Positions 1 to 12,521 of a DNA stretch of 64,000 nt are shown here, one piece after another. The stretch comes from Ianthella basta (Eukaryota; Porifera; Demospongiae; Verongiida; Ianthellidae). The stretch covers positions 13,862,123-13,926,122 of the forward strand of contig OZ025868.1 of NCBI GenBank assembly GCA_964019415.1, in the 5' to 3' direction. Positions within the stretch are counted from its first letter, which is position 1; each line of letters opens with the position of its first letter. The notes under the pieces were generated by a model that saw only the letters and a program-made list of their open reading frames with translations, searched no databases and was not told the origin of the DNA. Position numbers and translations under genes: made by a program.

Positions 1-75
1 AAGAAGACCAGAGCATCTGGTCGAAACGTTGGCAAGGTTTTCAACCCTGTTGTGAAGCTGGTATTGGAGAACTAA
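1..75 (+). CDS. 3' end of an unidentified upstream gene (partial terminal exon)
   Basis: Frame 1 is open from the first base to a TAA at 73-75 and encodes 24 residues, starting KKTRASGRNVGK and ending VKLVLEN. The lysine- and valine-rich composition looks like real coding sequence and is unlike the microsatellite ORFs nearby. The start lies outside the window, so no family can be named. It is not similar to any exon of the receptor array. It could also be a chance open frame. Confidence 0.35.
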   Translation, partial: KKTRASGRNVGKVFNPVVKLVLEN

Positions 76-534
76 CCCTTTCTGATGCCTGAGCCATCTG
101 AGAAGCCATCACTTCATGCAATATATAATTTATGACCATATTGTGTTGAGCTGTCTAAGGTTCCTTGATCTTCAGCCTAAACATGCAGCTGCAGACTACA
201 ATTGACAGCTCATGCAATTGAATGAATGCAGCCACATGGACACTTATATAATTCATGCACAAGGTACATGGATCACTGGCTGTATATAGGGGGATGGTCC
301 TGCATGTGTGTTGACTACTAGATTCCACTTCTCTCCTCTTCTGCTCCTATACAAAATGGGACATGGGAATTAGTGGCCAGAGTAGGCACACCATGACTTT
401 GGACAGGACTTGTGCATGTGCTAGCTGTGTCACATGTATGCACCTCATGCAGTGAAGAGTTACAGTATGGTGTAGTGGGCATGCAGCTGTATAAGAGGAC
501 TTAGAGGGACTGCTATAGCTATTCCTGTCAGAAA
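76..534. other. Intergenic, nothing recognised
   Basis: AT-rich unique-looking sequence with no convincing ORF, RNA gene or repeat. Confidence 0.5.
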
Positions 535-600
535 GTGTGTAATGACTTACTGCACAGTGTGTAATGACTTACTGCACAGTGTGTAATGACTTACTGCACA
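535..600. repeat. Tandem repeat, 22 bp unit, 3 copies
   Basis: Three identical 22-base units (gtgtgtaatgacttactgca plus ca) lie head to tail. The ORF starting at 586 runs from the last unit into a microsatellite and is not a gene. Confidence 0.9.
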
Positions 601-699
601 GTAGAGAGTACAGACACAGAGTGTGTATTATACCTCTTGGCAGCATTTCCACACCTATATAATTATACCAATGACCAAATTATAGTGTCTGCATGTGCA

Positions 700-918
<219 letters not shown>

Positions 919-1129
919 ATGTGACAGTATGTATGTGTGCCAGAGCATAAATTGGTGTTACTTAATATTACTTTTTAGTATTTAGTCAATACTACTTATA
1001 CTTAAAGAGCGGCATGCATGCAACCCAATGGTCTTCACATTGGAGTATAATATAGCAGCCACTTATATGGTTTATATTACTAGTTTAGTGACCCTGAATG
1101 CTCTCAAAATATAGATAATTGTGATGCAG

Positions 1130-1314
1130 AGTTCAAGTGTGGGTATAGCTAATGCTGAAAGGCCACCCTCAGCAACTGAACTGCTAAATGAAGAACATAG
1201 TGGGAATGCAACCAGCAGTGATGTTGTAATGGAGGCCAACCCTGCAATCAGCCACTGGAGACAGCAGCTGCAGATCTCGAAATAGGAACAATAGAGTCTG
1301 AGTATTATATTTAG
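1130..1314 (+). pseudogene. R0: relic of a receptor tail A last exon
   Basis: The acceptor (gatgcag) and the first codons (SSSVGIANAERPPSAT) match the last exon of R1. Within the conserved ANPAYQPL motif one base is missing (tgcaatcag instead of tgcatatcag). This shifts the frame, removes the NPxY tyrosine and hides the YYI end before the TAG at 1312. No ITAM, membrane or extracellular exon lies between the window start and this exon, so it is a stranded tail or the end of a copy whose front is gone. Confidence 0.75.
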
Positions 1315-1850
1315 AGATTCTTCAACAACTCTGAAAGGGAAGGATTGGTTAATATTTGTGCATTCATTTCCAGGGTACATTCATCCTGGAAACAATAATT
1401 ATTATGGATATAATTGTTGCAACTACGTAGCTGCCTGTTGGGTTGCAAAACTATTATACAGCTTGAGTTGATAATGTTATGCAGAAAGATGAGTGAAAAG
1501 CACACAAAATGTTCAGTGGCTCAGAGCAATTGCATAGGCTATAGTCTCTATGCAGTCATAAATAACCATGAAGTAACTAATGAAATATCTTGCACAATGT
1601 TCTGCATGCATATTACGATATTATATTTGACGTGATTGACACAGTAGATGAATTGTGCATACTGAAATGGATGCCAACTGTGGTTAAATGTTAAATGAAG
1701 TACTTGAAGTGAAGAAGGTGTTCCTGGCACTATGTGAAACTCAGATCTAAGCTTAAGCTTTCCCTGGAAACTGGAACACGCAGATGACGGCACATTCAAT
1801 TGATTTAGTCATTATCCTCACACATGTGCATGTGTGTAAAATGTCTAAGA
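1315..1850. repeat. 3' flank duplicated with the array (family a)
   Basis: This non-coding stretch is closely similar to 5877-6450 and 40442-41110, each directly after a tail A last exon. Shared segments include the AACTAGCTGCCTGTTGGGTT stretch and the GAAACTCAGAT region. It shows that duplication units extend well beyond the coding exons. No ORF here is conserved between the three copies. Confidence 0.7.
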
Positions 1851-1859
1851 ATTATTGAG

Positions 1860-2230
1860 TCCGCGGGATAATCTCCTTCAATTCCGGACCGAACTACACG
1901 AAACGTGGTAGAATTACGAAGAGGCGTACTGTGAGTAACCTTGCCGAGCCGAAATTTGGTTTAAGGTCTTTCCTTTCGAGTTCTTGCCACTTTTACGGCC
2001 GCCGCCTATCAGTGGTCACGTGGCGATATCAGGGGCTAGCAATTTCTTGCCGCAATTTGCAGTAGCTTCAGGCGAAGAAGCTGTTTCGCAAGGATACAGC
2101 TAGCTGCACCGGTTAGGAAACGGATGTCCGAATAAGAATGGGTCACAATATCATTTCCTGCTGGAAAGAGACGAATTCAAAGCGATCGGATTCTTTGCGT
2201 GAGCGCGTAGCTTGGGCCTAGAGGCTACAG
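1860..2230 (+). promoter_or_regulatory. R1 upstream block with non-coding first exon
   Basis: It shares sequence with the regions upstream of R2, R6 and R7, including the stretch around gcaatttcttgccgcaa and the segment ending gaggctacag|gtacgt. That last point is a perfect splice donor at 2230/2231, and the matching acceptor is directly in front of the R1 start codon at 2314. The exon ending at 2230 is therefore probably 5' UTR. The transcription start is not visible. Confidence 0.5.
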
Positions 2231-2314
2231 GTACGTATCCAGCTACTGTGAAACTGTGTTCTTGGTCAACGGCTTAGACAGTGAACTTGTTCAAACATGT
2301 GTTCACTTCTACAG

Positions 2315-5300
2315 ATGATGTTGCTCCTTGTTCACACTACACTTGTAGTGTATGTAGCCTGTTCTCAAGTGATGGCTGCGGACTCAGGTTGGTAGTTAGT
2401 ACAGGCTCTCTTATACGTCCAGCCAGCCAGCTTAAAAAGTATCGGGTTTCATAGTTACTAGTATATAATATTATAACACTGTTTAACTAAGTGTCTCTTC
2501 TTAGCTATACTGTTTACTAGTAATATGAAGTTTATTCTATGTTAGTCCTTCCTGCTTTATGTTAACTTACTTTAATGTACATTGGAATAAATAAATTAAA
2601 TAATTTAAATACATGTTTGTCCCTTCTCAGTCACTCTTATACTAGCTCTATCAGGAGATGCTGTACCAACAGACACACTTGGTGAATATGTTGTACCAGA
2701 GAGGGGCAATGTTACATTCACTTGTAACAGTAGCGATGTAGCTCCAGCATGGAAAGTAGACTTGAAAACATTGGGTAGCACTTTGGGTTTTAGTCACACT
2801 GAGATACTACTGTCAGAACTAGAAAGTGTGAGTTCATCAGATATTGGCTCTTTTCCCAACCCAACGAGCTTCACTGTTCACAACATTCCAACAGAGAGCA
2901 ATGGATCGTATGTGGAATGTACTGCCCAAGGCCGTGCCAATTCCATTGCAATAATCTTTGTGGAAGGTGAGTGACATTCCTTGGCAATCCCTTCACAAAG
3001 GCTGCACATATATATCAATCGCAATTATTGTTTACTGATGCTGGATGCTATTCATATCAAATTTCATAGGCACAGAACCATTACAAATGTAGTATTGTCA
3101 ATAACTGATCGAACACGTGGTGCTATTTTCTCATCTCTGCAGGCACCCCAAATTGTCCCAGTATTCAGACTAATTTTACTAAGGTGGATTCATTGGCTGT
3201 TTCAGTACAGCAATCACACAAGACATGGTTAACTGTGTGTTACAATGTTGAGGTTACTTCAACTAACATGTCAATAGTCATGACGCACAATTCAACTATA
3301 ACAAGTGATGGTTTTGTTGAAGTGAAGTCACTTCAACCTGCCACAGTCTACAACATCTCAGTCACTCCATGTAACATGGTGGGATGCAACAAGTCATGTG
3401 ACATGCATTCAGTGCAAACAGCTGCAGTACCTAGAGGAGGTGGTGAGTATGGCATGCAAAATCATGTATATTATAGCTGTGATGGTAATCGTACATAGTG
3501 TGATATAGTGCATACCTATTGAGAATGAGAACACCTCAGTTATCTTTCACCTACATGTATCTGTTATTGTTAGTGCTAGATCCTGGAGGTGGTGCTGTTG
3601 GGGATCCATTTCTCACTATTGGACTACCCATTATTGCTGTGGCAGTACTGGCAATACCCATTGTGCTAGTATCAACAATACTATTGACATATTCCTACAG
3701 CAGGTTCGTTTTCATTATAATTAATGCAGTTGAATACATGTTGTGCTTGGGGTACTTTCATATGCTCATAATTTTGTCCTCCCATTTGCAAGTAATGGTG
3801 TGTACCTCTTCATGTTCACTTTCAGGAGATGGAGGGGCAAACAGAAGAATGTGAGTTGTGCAGCCACCATTTTAACCTCCTCATCTATCATCCTGTGCAC
3901 TGGGAATGCTACCATATAATAATATCAATGCTGACGATGTCCAATGTATAGTGTGTGTGTGTACGCGCGTGTGTGCGTATGTACTAGCACATGAAGTTTC
4001 AAGTTAGAACGGCGAGTGTATGCATGGTATAATATACTAGTAGCTTATGTAGTTCCCTGAAAAGATAGAGTAGATAAATATGCCATCTTGATGATCGTGC
4101 TTTAATAGTTTTTGTTTGGAGAAGTTGTTATTAATCTGAGAAGCTAGAAACAAGGAGTACCCCCTGCAGAAGCTCTCAATAGCTATTCAGTGGGGGAATG
4201 CGGCAGCAGTGCTCGGGACTGCTGAGAGAGACAGGGAACGGGATCCCTTCTGGGATTAACCTACTGCATGTAATTGTTCAATGACTTGTTATTCTTGTAT
4301 TTATTCCATTAATTTATCATTATTTCATTGTTTTTTCCCTCGACAGCACAATAGTACAGGCGTTTTTTGTTTTACTATTATATATTTGTGCATAGAATGG
4401 AAGCAGAGAGCAACGTTATGAAGACATTGTGGCAGTTGACTCAGCCTATGATGATATACTGGCCATGTCTGCTACTCTTCGTAATCCTGCTCATGCTGTA
4501 AGTCAACTTCTAGTGACACTTTGTAACAACACTGAGGGATATGAAGTGATACACAGCGCTCCATCTATCACTAGATGTGAGGAGTAGTGCATGAGTTTGT
4601 GTGTGTCACATAATTATTGTGACAAACCTTGTCACATACAGTCCTCTAGTGAAGGACAGTGTTGAATTTTTGACAGCTGGGAATTGGTATAATTATTATA
4701 CACAATTGTGATTATATGCACATGCATCAGCGTTCCCTTCTCGGAAGAGCAAAACAATAGTATATAGTGAGATCCTCCTGCTGCACAACGTAATAATAAT
4801 ATGTGAATTATAAAATTTGAGCCAACAAGTTCCGTTATGTATGTGCCAGAGCATAAATTGGTGATACTTAATATTACTATTTGGTATACTACACACACAC
4901 TATACAATACTACATAAGTATACGTACAGAGCTGCATGCAACTCACATTGGAGCAGCAGCCACTTGTATGGTTTATATTTCTGGTTTAGTGAACTCAATG
5001 CTCTCAAAATGTAGTTAAGTGCACCATATCTTGATGATCATGCTATTTCTTTATGTTGCTGTATCTGTGCATAGAATGAAGACATTGTGGCAGTGGACAC
5101 AGCCTATAATGATATACTGGCCGTGTCTGCCACTCTTGAAGCTGTAAGTCAGCTTCCAGTACCACTTGGCAATAACACTGAGGGTTATGAAGTGATGCAC
5201 AGTGCTCATCTATCATTGGACGTGAGAGATGAAGTGAGTCAGTTAAATTATGCTACACACCATGGACATGCACAGTCCTCTAGTATAAGCTTTAAGGTAC

Positions 5301-5876
5301 TGCCAAATTGGAGGTGCCATAAAATTCTGAGCATGTGCATATGCATCCACTTCTTGGATGAACAAAATTTGTGAGAATTCTTTGCATATCTCTTGTCATT
5401 TCCAACTTCAGTGAAAATTAAAAGCTCTCTGCATTTTCCCCAGTGCATGAGGACGTATGCATGGTGCTCAACATGAAAAATGTTAACTTTTCTGAGAGTA
5501 AAATATAATATGAACTAATGGCCAACTACTTCAAAATCCTAAGCATTATAATCATGGATAGCATAATATAGGTTTCTCTAGACCCAACGTTGGAGGCTGG
5601 TTTGACTCACGAGACTGACATGTACCAAGATGTCACGAGTAATTTATGCATTATAATTGTCATTTCTTTTTGATTACTTGTGTGATGCAGAGTTCAAGTG
5701 TGGGAATAATTAATGCTGATAGACCACCCTCAGCAACTGAACCACAGAATGAAGAACATAGTGGGGCTGTGACCAGCAGTGATGTTGTAATGGAGGCCAA
5801 CCCTGCATATCAGCCACTGGAGACAGCAGCTGCACATCTCGAAATACGAACAATGGAGTCTGAGTATTATATTTAG
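2315..5876 (+). CDS. R1: Ig-FN3 transmembrane receptor with ITAM-like tail (class I ectodomain, tail A)
   Basis: Predicted exons: 2315-2387, 2631-2966, 3143-3442, 3574-3703, 3826-3850, 4396-4497, 5075-5221, 5691-5876. All have AG/GT borders and joined frames, giving 432 residues. Residues 1-24 are a signal peptide (MMLLLVHTTLVVYVA). Residues 25-136 are an Ig-like domain with the Cys-Trp-Cys core (TFTCNSS, AWKVD, YVECTAQG). Residues 137-236 are FN3-like (TVYNISVTPCNMVGC) with five conserved Cys. Residues 237-279 hold the membrane helix, followed by basic residues. The tail has YEDIVAVDSAYDDI (Tyr 296 and 306), a second diverged copy with only YNDI, YEVM, ANPAYQPL and C-terminal EYYI. A cell-surface recognition receptor that signals through tyrosine phosphorylation is inferred. 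No transcript evidence. The ITAM exon could alternatively run past its gtaagt donor, but that extension is frameshifted here. Confidence 0.8.
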
Positions 5877-7500
5877 AGATTTTTCAACAATTCTGAAAGG
5901 AAAGGATTGGTTAACATTTGTGCATTCTTTGCCAGGGTACATTCATCCTGGAAACAATAATTATTATGGATATAACTGTTGCAACTAGCTGCCTGTTGGG
6001 TTGCAAAACTATTATACAGCTTGAGTTGATAATGTTATGCAGAAAGATGAGTGAAAAGCACCCAAATGTTCTGTGGCTCAGAGCAATTGCAATTGCATAG
6101 GCTATATAGTCTCTATACATGCAGTGCTGACCATGAAATAACTAATGACAAATCTTGCACAACTGCATGCATTTTACAATATATATTTCGACATGACTGA
6201 TACACAGTGAATGAATTGTACATACTGAAAAGGATGCCAACTGCGGTTAAATGTTAATGGAAGTACTTGAAGTGAAGATAGTTTTCCTAGCACTATGTGA
6301 AACTCAGATTTGAGCTTTCCCTGGAAACTGGAACAAGCAAATGAAGGCACATTTTGGAGTCATTCAATTGCAGATTTAATCATTACTTCTATCTTGAAAG
6401 AAATCCTCACACGTGTGCATGTGCATGTGTGTAAAATGTCTAAGCACTATTAACACTATGGCAGAGATGATTATCATGTAAGACAGTTCCTTCCATGAAA
6501 TTATTGAAATTGACTAAATGGAGGAGGTGTCTTTGTCTGGGTTGTCATGTGAGACTACCAGATTTATTTTGTGGCTAGCTATACAATATTAATTAAATAG
6601 AATCCAATTCTGTTTTAATTTTTTATGATACAAACTTTCAGTGCGGCTATAGCAGGAGCCCTTTTAGTTACATTGCTTTGATGCAGATCAACAGCTGATC
6701 CCATAGAAGGAGCATAGAGGAGGCGTGACCAGCAATGATGTAATAGAGGCAATAAGTGTTTACAAATATCAGCTGCCTTGAGAGCTGCATTGTCAGCAAC
6801 TGAAGAGTGATAATATACTATTGTGACTATGAAGTTAGTGTAATTAACAACTTTGAGGGTTTGAAATGTTGGTGGAAAGTGTGCATGCGCATACATCTCT
6901 GGGGTTTGATGTACAGTATATAGTGGCTACCCGTTTGTTCCTGTGTTACATGACCGGCCATTGCTCACACATTGTTCAATGCAACATTTGATGCAATGTT
7001 AGCATGGTAGTCAGCACTTGGCACAAAGCCATCATGCAGAGGTCTATGTTGTCCATTGGAACAGTTCAACTATAGCTAACTTGCTATAGCTATAAAAAAT
7101 TGTGTAGCTACTTTGGCGACAAGGAGGCTTCAAGGGCTACAAGGTAGCTAGATGGGACGAGATTGAAAGGAAGAAAGGGTTGGTCTGAGAGGGAGAGTGG
7201 GTGGTCCTAAATGACTCCCTAACCACATTGCTCCATTATGTTCAGGCCCAAAGGTGCTAGCTAGTGCTATACTCATGCAATAGACATTGATATGCAGCTA
7301 TCTGCTCGATGCTTCTCTACTCTGAAATTTTGCATAATATGAACGAGTAATCCGTGTACGTACATAGATATACAATAAGTACTCCCTTGAATGACAATAT
7401 ACTCTTATGCCCACTCTGGCCACCACTTGCATTTTGCCTTGGCGCACCATGAACGTGGGCGCTAACCTGCAATACTATATAGGTTGCTGCAACGAATGCG
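5877..7500. repeat. R1 3' flank and R1-R2 spacer, duplicated with the array
   Basis: 5877-6450 repeats the flank after R0. About 6450-7500 matches about 41040-41990 upstream of R6 (shared tracts around acaaggaggcttcaagggct and gatgcttctctactctg). No gene recognised; ORFs in this stretch are not preserved between copies. Confidence 0.6.
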
Positions 7501-7533
7501 CCATCGCCCATACGCGTATCTACGCAAACCACA

Positions 7534-7731
7534 ATGGCGATGGAGCCCTGGCATGTGAAGGTATTGCGCCAGGAAGAATTCCTGCTCTTGTTCAGCCACT
7601 ACCCTAGACTAGCTTGTAGTAACCGCCCTGTGCCTATCAGTAGCCACGTAGCGATATCAATCGCTCGCAATTTCTTGCCGCAACTTGCAATAGCTTCAGT
7701 CGAAGAGGCGTTTTCGCATGGATATAGCTAG
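7534..7731 (+). CDS. Conserved small upstream ORF of R2 (65 aa)
   Basis: It starts MAMEPWHVKVLRQEEFLLLF and ends EEAFSHGYS. A clearly homologous ORF of the same length lies upstream of R7 (48142-48339), with the same reading frame through most of its length. The counterpart before R6 begins MAMDHWHEKVLR but shifts frame. It ends about 130 nt before the non-coding exon end at 7862. It may be an upstream ORF in the R2 mRNA leader, a separate micropeptide, or sequence that is open by chance and recently duplicated. Function unknown. Confidence 0.4.
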   Translation: MAMEPWHVKVLRQEEFLLLFSHYPRLACSNRPVPISSHVAISIARNFLPQLAIASVEEAFSHGYS

Positions 7732-7739
7732 CCCCACCG

Positions 7740-7862
7740 GTTGGGAAACGGATATCCGAATATGACAGTAATGGGTCACAATATTATTTCCTGCTGGAAG
7801 AGACGAAGTCAAAGCGATCGAATTCTTTGCGTGAGCGCGTAGTTGAGGCCTAGAGGCTACAG
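7740..7862 (+). promoter_or_regulatory. R2 5' UTR exon end with donor
   Basis: Sequence shared with R1, R6 and R7 ends at ctacag|gtacgt (7862/7863). The matching acceptor is tacag at 7945, immediately before ATG ATG. Coding potential ends upstream, so this is read as untranslated. Confidence 0.5.
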
Positions 7863-7945
7863 GTACGTATCCAGCTACTGTGAAACTGTGTTCTTGGTCA
7901 ATTGCTAAGACAGTGGATTCTCCAAAAATGTGTACACTTCTACAG

Positions 7946-10914
7946 ATGATGTTGCTCCTTGTTCACACTACACTTGTAGTGTATGTAGCCTGTGCTCAAG
8001 TGGTGGCTGTGGACTCAGGTTGGTAGTTAGTACAGGGCCTGGCTCTCTTTATATACCATTAGCTAGCTAGCTGGTTAACGCCTAAGCCTACAAAATGCAT
8101 CGGGTTTTATAGTTACTACTTAAAGTCTTTAACTAAGTGTCTCTTCTTAGGTACTGTTTACTGGTAATATGAAGGTTACTGTATGTTAGTCCTTCCTGCT
8201 TTATGTTAACTTACTTTATTGTATATTGGAATTATAAATAATTTAAATATATGTTTGTCCTTTCTCAGCCACTCTTATACTAGCTGTATCAGGAGATGCT
8301 GTACCAACAGATACACTTGGTGAATATGTCGTACCAGAGAGTGGCACTGTTACATTCACTTGTAACAGTAGCTTTGCAACTCCAGTATGGAAGGTAGACT
8401 TGAAAACATTAGGTAGCACTGCAGACTTCAGTAACACTAAGACACTAGTGTCAGATCTACAAAGTGTGAGCTCATCAGATATTGGCTCTTTTCCCAACCC
8501 AACAAGCTTCACTGTTCACAACATTCCAACAGAGAGCAATGGATCTTATGTGGAATGTTCCACCCAAGGCCATGCCAATTCCACTGCAATAAACTTTGTA
8601 GAAGGTGAGAACTTGTACCAGTATTGTGTGATTGCAAATGGCTGTTTTGTGACAGCATAACACTCTCTAATTTGCTGCCATGGCATGTTTTTATGTAATT
8701 GTGAGAAGCCACTACTGCATAAAACAAGACCTGTATCTTCAACTCATGAAAGTCAAGAGAACCTGAATGACATGCAATCCATGCACGTAGGATACACGAT
8801 ATAATTTATTTACTTAACTGCATGATAGCTTTGTCATAGTATGTTCTGGGTAATTACAGCGTGGGGAATCCCTTCACAAAGGCTGCACATGTTATATCAA
8901 TTGCAATTATTGTTTACTGATGCTGGGTGCCATTCATATCAAATTTCATAGGCACAGAACCATTACAAATGTAGTATATTTTGTCAATAACTGATCGTAT
9001 ATGTGGTGCTATTTTCTCTTCTCTGTAGGCTCCCCAAATTGTCCCAGTATTCAGACTAATTATACTAAGGTGGACTCGTTGGCTGTTTCAGTACAGCAAT
9101 CACACAAGACATGGTTAACTGTGTGTTACAATGTTGAGGTTACTTCGGTTAACATGACAATAGTCGCTTTGCACAATTCAACTATAACAAGTGATGGTTT
9201 TGTTGAAGTAAAGTCACTTGAACCTGGCACAGTCTACAATATCTCAGTCACTCCATGTAACATGGTCGGATGCAACGAGTCATGTGAAATACATTCAGTG
9301 CAAACAGCTGCCGTACCTACAGGAGGTGGTGAGTATGGCATGCAAAGCCATGTATTGAGCTGTGATGGTAATCCTACATAGCATGCATATACTACATACC
9401 TATTATACCCGTGACAATGAGAACACCTCAGTTATCCTTCACCTACATGTATCTGTTTTAATTAGTGCTAGATCCTGGAGGTGGTGCTGTTGGGGATCCA
9501 CTTCTCACTATTGGACTACCCATTATTGCTGTGGCAGTACTGGCAATACTCACTGTGCTAATAATGATAATACTATTGACACTTTTCTACAGAAGGTTAG
9601 TTTTCATTATCATTATTGCAGTTGAACACATGTTGTGCTTGGGGTACTTTCATATACTCATAACTTGTCCTCCCATTCACAAGTAATGGTGTATATACAT
9701 CTGATCATTCACTTTCAGGAGGAAATCGAGAGGCAAACAGAAGAAGGTGAGCCTGCATGGTCACATAGTCATCATTTTCACATCCTCCTCCGTCATCCTG
9801 TGCACTAAGGGATGCTACCATGCATATTGATACTGACTATGTTAAATGCATGCGTGTTTGTGTGTGCATGCATGTGTGTGTGTGTGTGTGTGTGCGTGCG
9901 TGCGTGTGTGTGTGTGTATGAGTGTACAAGCACATGAATTGGTGTTACTAAAAGTAATTTAGGTAATAGCACTTACAGCACACGCAGCTTGGTGGAAATA
10001 TGGTGTTTCAAGTTAGAACAGCATCCCCATTCATGATTTATAATACTAATTTAGTTCCCTGCGCGAAGTGCTCTCAAAATGTAGATATATGCGCATCTTG
10101 ATGATCATGCGATAATATAGTTTTGTTTTTGCTGTATACATTTGTGCATAGAATGGAAGCAGAGAGCGACATTATGAAGACATTGTGGCAGTTGACTCAG
10201 CCTATGATGATATACTGGCCATGTCTGCTACTCTTCGTGATCCTGCTCCTGCTGTAAGTCAACTTCTAGATACACTTCATAACAACACTGAGGGTATGAA
10301 GGATATGAAATGATACACAGTGCTTCTCCGTCACTGGATGATGATATGTAGTTCATGAATCTGTGCGTGTCACACAATTAAAACACAGTCACATTCAGTC
10401 CTCTAGTGCATGACAGGGTTGAAATGCTGACAGATGAGAATTGGTGCTCAATTGTGAGCAGCGCTCCCTTCTTAATGAGCAAACAGTAATGGTGACATCC
10501 TTCTGCTGCACAACATTATACAAAATGGGCCAACAGGTTTCTGGGCTTAAACAAGACGGCATAATTTAAAATTATAATTATGCATGCTGCCCACTACACC
10601 TATTCTTGGATACCAATTGAAGCATCTATTCAAGTAGTAAAGTTCGACCCATGAGTCTGATATGTAGAAATTGATTTTGTTGTTTTGATAATGATAATCA
10701 TATAATGACATTCTGCTACTTTGTGCCACAGAATTCGGGTGTGAATATCATTATTGCTGAACAAGCAACCTCCCAGTTACCTAGCTATGAAGAACATAGC
10801 GGGGGTGTGACCAGCAGTAATGTTGTAATGGAGGCCAACCCTGCTTATCAGCCACTGGAGGCAGCAGCTGCAGATCTCAGCACTGGAACAATAGAGTCTG
10901 ATTATTATATTTAG
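7946..10914 (+). CDS. R2: Ig-FN3 transmembrane receptor with ITAM-like tail (class I, tail A)
   Basis: Predicted exons: 7946-8018, 8269-8604, 9029-9328, 9466-9595, 9719-9746, 10152-10253, 10732-10914; joined frame of 383 residues with no stop. Order: signal peptide, Ig domain (TFTCNSS, VWKVD, YVECSTQG), FN3 domain with SPNCP and VTPCNMVGCNESC, membrane helix (LTIGLPIIAVAVLAI), basic segment SRGKQKK, then the tail. Tail tyrosines: Y297 and Y307 in YEDIVAVDSAYDDI, SYEEHS, ANPAYQPL and DYYI at the end. Compared with R4 and R5, the last exon lacks about 11 codons between SY and EEHS. It differs from R1 in having one ITAM exon instead of two. Many NxS/T sequons in both ectodomains suggest glycosylation. 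Activating signalling is inferred from the motif only. Confidence 0.82.
9851..9918. repeat. (TG)n microsatellite in R2 intron 5
   Basis: An imperfect TG/CG tract lies in the intron between the basic exon and the ITAM exon, the same place as in R4, R5 and R8. Confidence 0.9.
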
Positions 10915-11752
<838 letters not shown>

Positions 11753-11876
11753 ATGAAAAATGTATGTATGTATATATAATGTTGTTGTGTTAGAACACTG
11801 CACCATTAGGGACATATGCATGGAAAGTGGAAGTCACTTGTACCGCAATAGGTAATGTAAACACGGTCACCGCTGT

Positions 11877-11880
<4 letters not shown>

Positions 11881-11972
<92 letters not shown>
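11881..11972. repeat. (CA)n microsatellite upstream of R3
   Basis: 46 CA units. A CA tract sits at the same place upstream of R5 (32457-32549) and R9 (62343-62369). Confidence 0.95.
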
Positions 11973-11973
<1 letters not shown>

Positions 11974-12157
11974 CATAGGAACACAGCTAGGCCTAAATCT
12001 GCATGGTGCAACACTATATACAAGAATCTTAGCTACACGTTTCATACAAACGAAACTATCAGTGTATGGATGTGTGTAAGAAAGCTATTTTCATTACTAT
12101 AACTACTACAATGAGTTCGAACGTAAACATCGTATAAGAATTATGGCTCTTAATTGG

Positions 12158-12263
12158 CTAGTATTTATAGAGGGCCTGGGCTAGAATTGAAGTCGGGCTC
12201 GAATATAGAGGCCTGTTCAAAACGTCTTGAAAGAAATAAAGGCTTGCGGTCCTCTATTCGGAC
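12158..12263 (+). promoter_or_regulatory. Class II upstream block with TATA-like site and inverted repeat (R3)
   Basis: A shared block starts with gctagtatttatagaggg, a TATA-like site. It continues to an inverted repeat whose arms are cgaatatagagg (12200) and cctctattcg (12251-12260). The same arrangement precedes R5 and R9. Its position about 260 nt before the upstream ORF fits a core promoter, but no start site can be shown. Confidence 0.4.
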
Positions 12264-12521
12264 ATTGACTACGTGTGAAGGTATGTTGCCGGAAGATACA
12301 CATGTCCTGCTCTAGCTGACCCCGATGCAACCCTGGATTGCTATGTAGCAGCCTCACTTAAAAGCATTTCTGTAGCTGTTTTTAGTCTGTGGTTCATTAC
12401 GCTAGCAATTTCTTGTGGTAGCTAGCTATTAAACTAGAAGCAGCTGAGCTGCATAGCTAGTGTAATTGTACAGCTACAGAGTTTAAATAGCTAGCTATAG
12501 GAAATTGGAAGTCCGAGTATC

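Noticed and set aside
535..600. CRISPR-like repeat
   Set aside because: Units are directly adjacent without spacers, in an animal genome.
4498..4590. Extension of the ITAM exon past gtaagt (VSQL...EGYEVI) as coding in all copies
   Set aside because: The frame is broken in R1 and R4 and the gtaagt donor is strong; the extension is accepted only in the R1 exon 5075-5221, where it stays open to a second donor.
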